Origin: Chryseobacterium oleae
Lineage (GTDB): Bacteria; Bacteroidota; Bacteroidia; Flavobacteriales; Weeksellaceae
Direction of reading: 5' to 3'
Assembly: GCF_900115055.1 (NCBI RefSeq)
Contig: NZ_FOVD01000004.1
Span: 310,001-374,000, forward strand
Length of the DNA stretch: 64,000 nucleotides
Of this stretch, positions 63,804-64,000 are shown piece after piece; the stretch's first letter is position 1; each line of letters begins with the position of its first letter. Position numbers and translations under genes: made by a program. A model generated the notes under the pieces. It made no database searches and was not told the origin of the DNA. It was given only the letters and a program-made list of their open reading frames with translations.

Positions 63804-63869
63804 AATAAAATATAAATTGATAGTCCCTTTTGGTTTTTACTGAAAGGGATTTTTTAATGATCCCTGTCA
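63802..63869. repeat. Direct repeat with terminator, copy 2
   Basis: Second copy of the 63461 unit, starting at the stop codon of peptide C: AAAATAAAATATAAATTGAT, then GTCCCTTT / AAAGGGAT stem and a T6 tract. Confidence 0.85.
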
Positions 63870-63966
63870 ACTTACTGCATGAAAAATATTGGTTTAGTAA
63901 GGCTTTTTATTAAAAATGATAATTACTTTTACAGCAAATCAAAATCACATTTATTTAAGACAAAAT

Positions 63967-64000
63967 ATGGAGCCACAATTTTTCAAAGACTTTGACTTTA
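63967..64000 (+). CDS. Start of a gene cut by the window edge
   Basis: ATG at 63967 opens a frame MEPQFFKDFDF that runs off the end. It is preceded by an AT-rich gap (63870-63966). Only 11 codons are visible, so nothing about its function can be said. Confidence 0.35.
   Translation, partial: MEPQFFKDFDF

Noticed and set aside
1..64000. tRNA, rRNA, riboswitch or complete prophage
   Set aside because: Read-through on both strands showed no cloverleaf arms, rRNA segments or phage structural modules; the beta-helix gene alone is not enough for a prophage.

Overview
The window reads as chromosomal DNA of a Bacteroidota bacterium of the family Weeksellaceae, most like Chryseobacterium. The support is bacillithiol synthesis (bshA), lineage-typical DUF4254, DUF4292 and DUF1573 proteins, lipoproteins with acidic residues after the lipid cysteine, promoters of the TTG-N19-TAnnTTTG type, little Shine-Dalgarno sequence, and a low GC content. 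There are no rRNA or tRNA genes, no CRISPR array and no complete insertion sequence apart from one RAYT-type Y1 transposase gene.

1-12.7 kb holds cell-envelope and housekeeping genes. A GH3 (NagZ-like) gene runs into bshA (cut by the window edge). A minus-strand run follows: flippase, sugar-nucleotidyltransferase, DUF4292 lipoprotein, EnvC-like amidase activator, tatA, DUF4254, a lipoprotein and ribA. Dihydroorotase (pyrC) is divergent. 13-31.6 kb holds hydrolases and regulation: a GH92 mannosidase, two OmpR-type two-component systems, a DUF1573 protein, a DECR-like 2,4-dienoyl-CoA reductase, two M1 peptidases, an EEP-family phosphatase/nuclease and an outer-membrane beta-barrel protein. Each two-component operon faces a probable target gene, and both intergenic regions carry TTAAC direct repeats ending at the same distance from the target's -7 box. 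An AT-rich patch of orphan and decayed ORFs lies at 23.3-24.8 kb.

31.6-41.5 kb is an accessory block: five paralogous M43-type metalloprotease lipoproteins, a NarL/LuxR-type two-component system with a membrane partner, a decayed copy of the LuxR regulator between two protease genes, and two adjacent genes for tiny six-cysteine peptides with GG-type leaders. clpB follows.

44.5-63.5 kb is a phenylacetate degradation cluster: a TetR regulator, then paaK-E-A-B-C-D, paaG-H-I-J-Y and paaZ. It converts phenylacetate to phenylacetyl-CoA (PaaK), epoxidises it (PaaABC with PaaE and PaaD), isomerises it (PaaG), opens and oxidises the ring (PaaZ), then carries out beta-oxidation (PaaH, PaaJ), with thioesterase protection (PaaI, PaaY). 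A separate paaF is not seen. The cluster is interrupted twice. A foreign-looking beta-helix gene with a truncated second copy of the paaD 5' end sits between paaD and paaG. An esterase / tandem-DUF6624 / membrane protein / RAYT group sits between paaY and paaZ. The spacers are full of different small palindromic repeats. A third six-cysteine peptide gene, flanked by direct repeats that contain terminators, follows paaZ.

The strongest candidates for something undescribed are the six-cysteine GG-leader peptides, the paaD-duplicating insertion, the matched TTAAC operator/promoter architecture of the two two-component systems, and the protease array with its dead LuxR copy.
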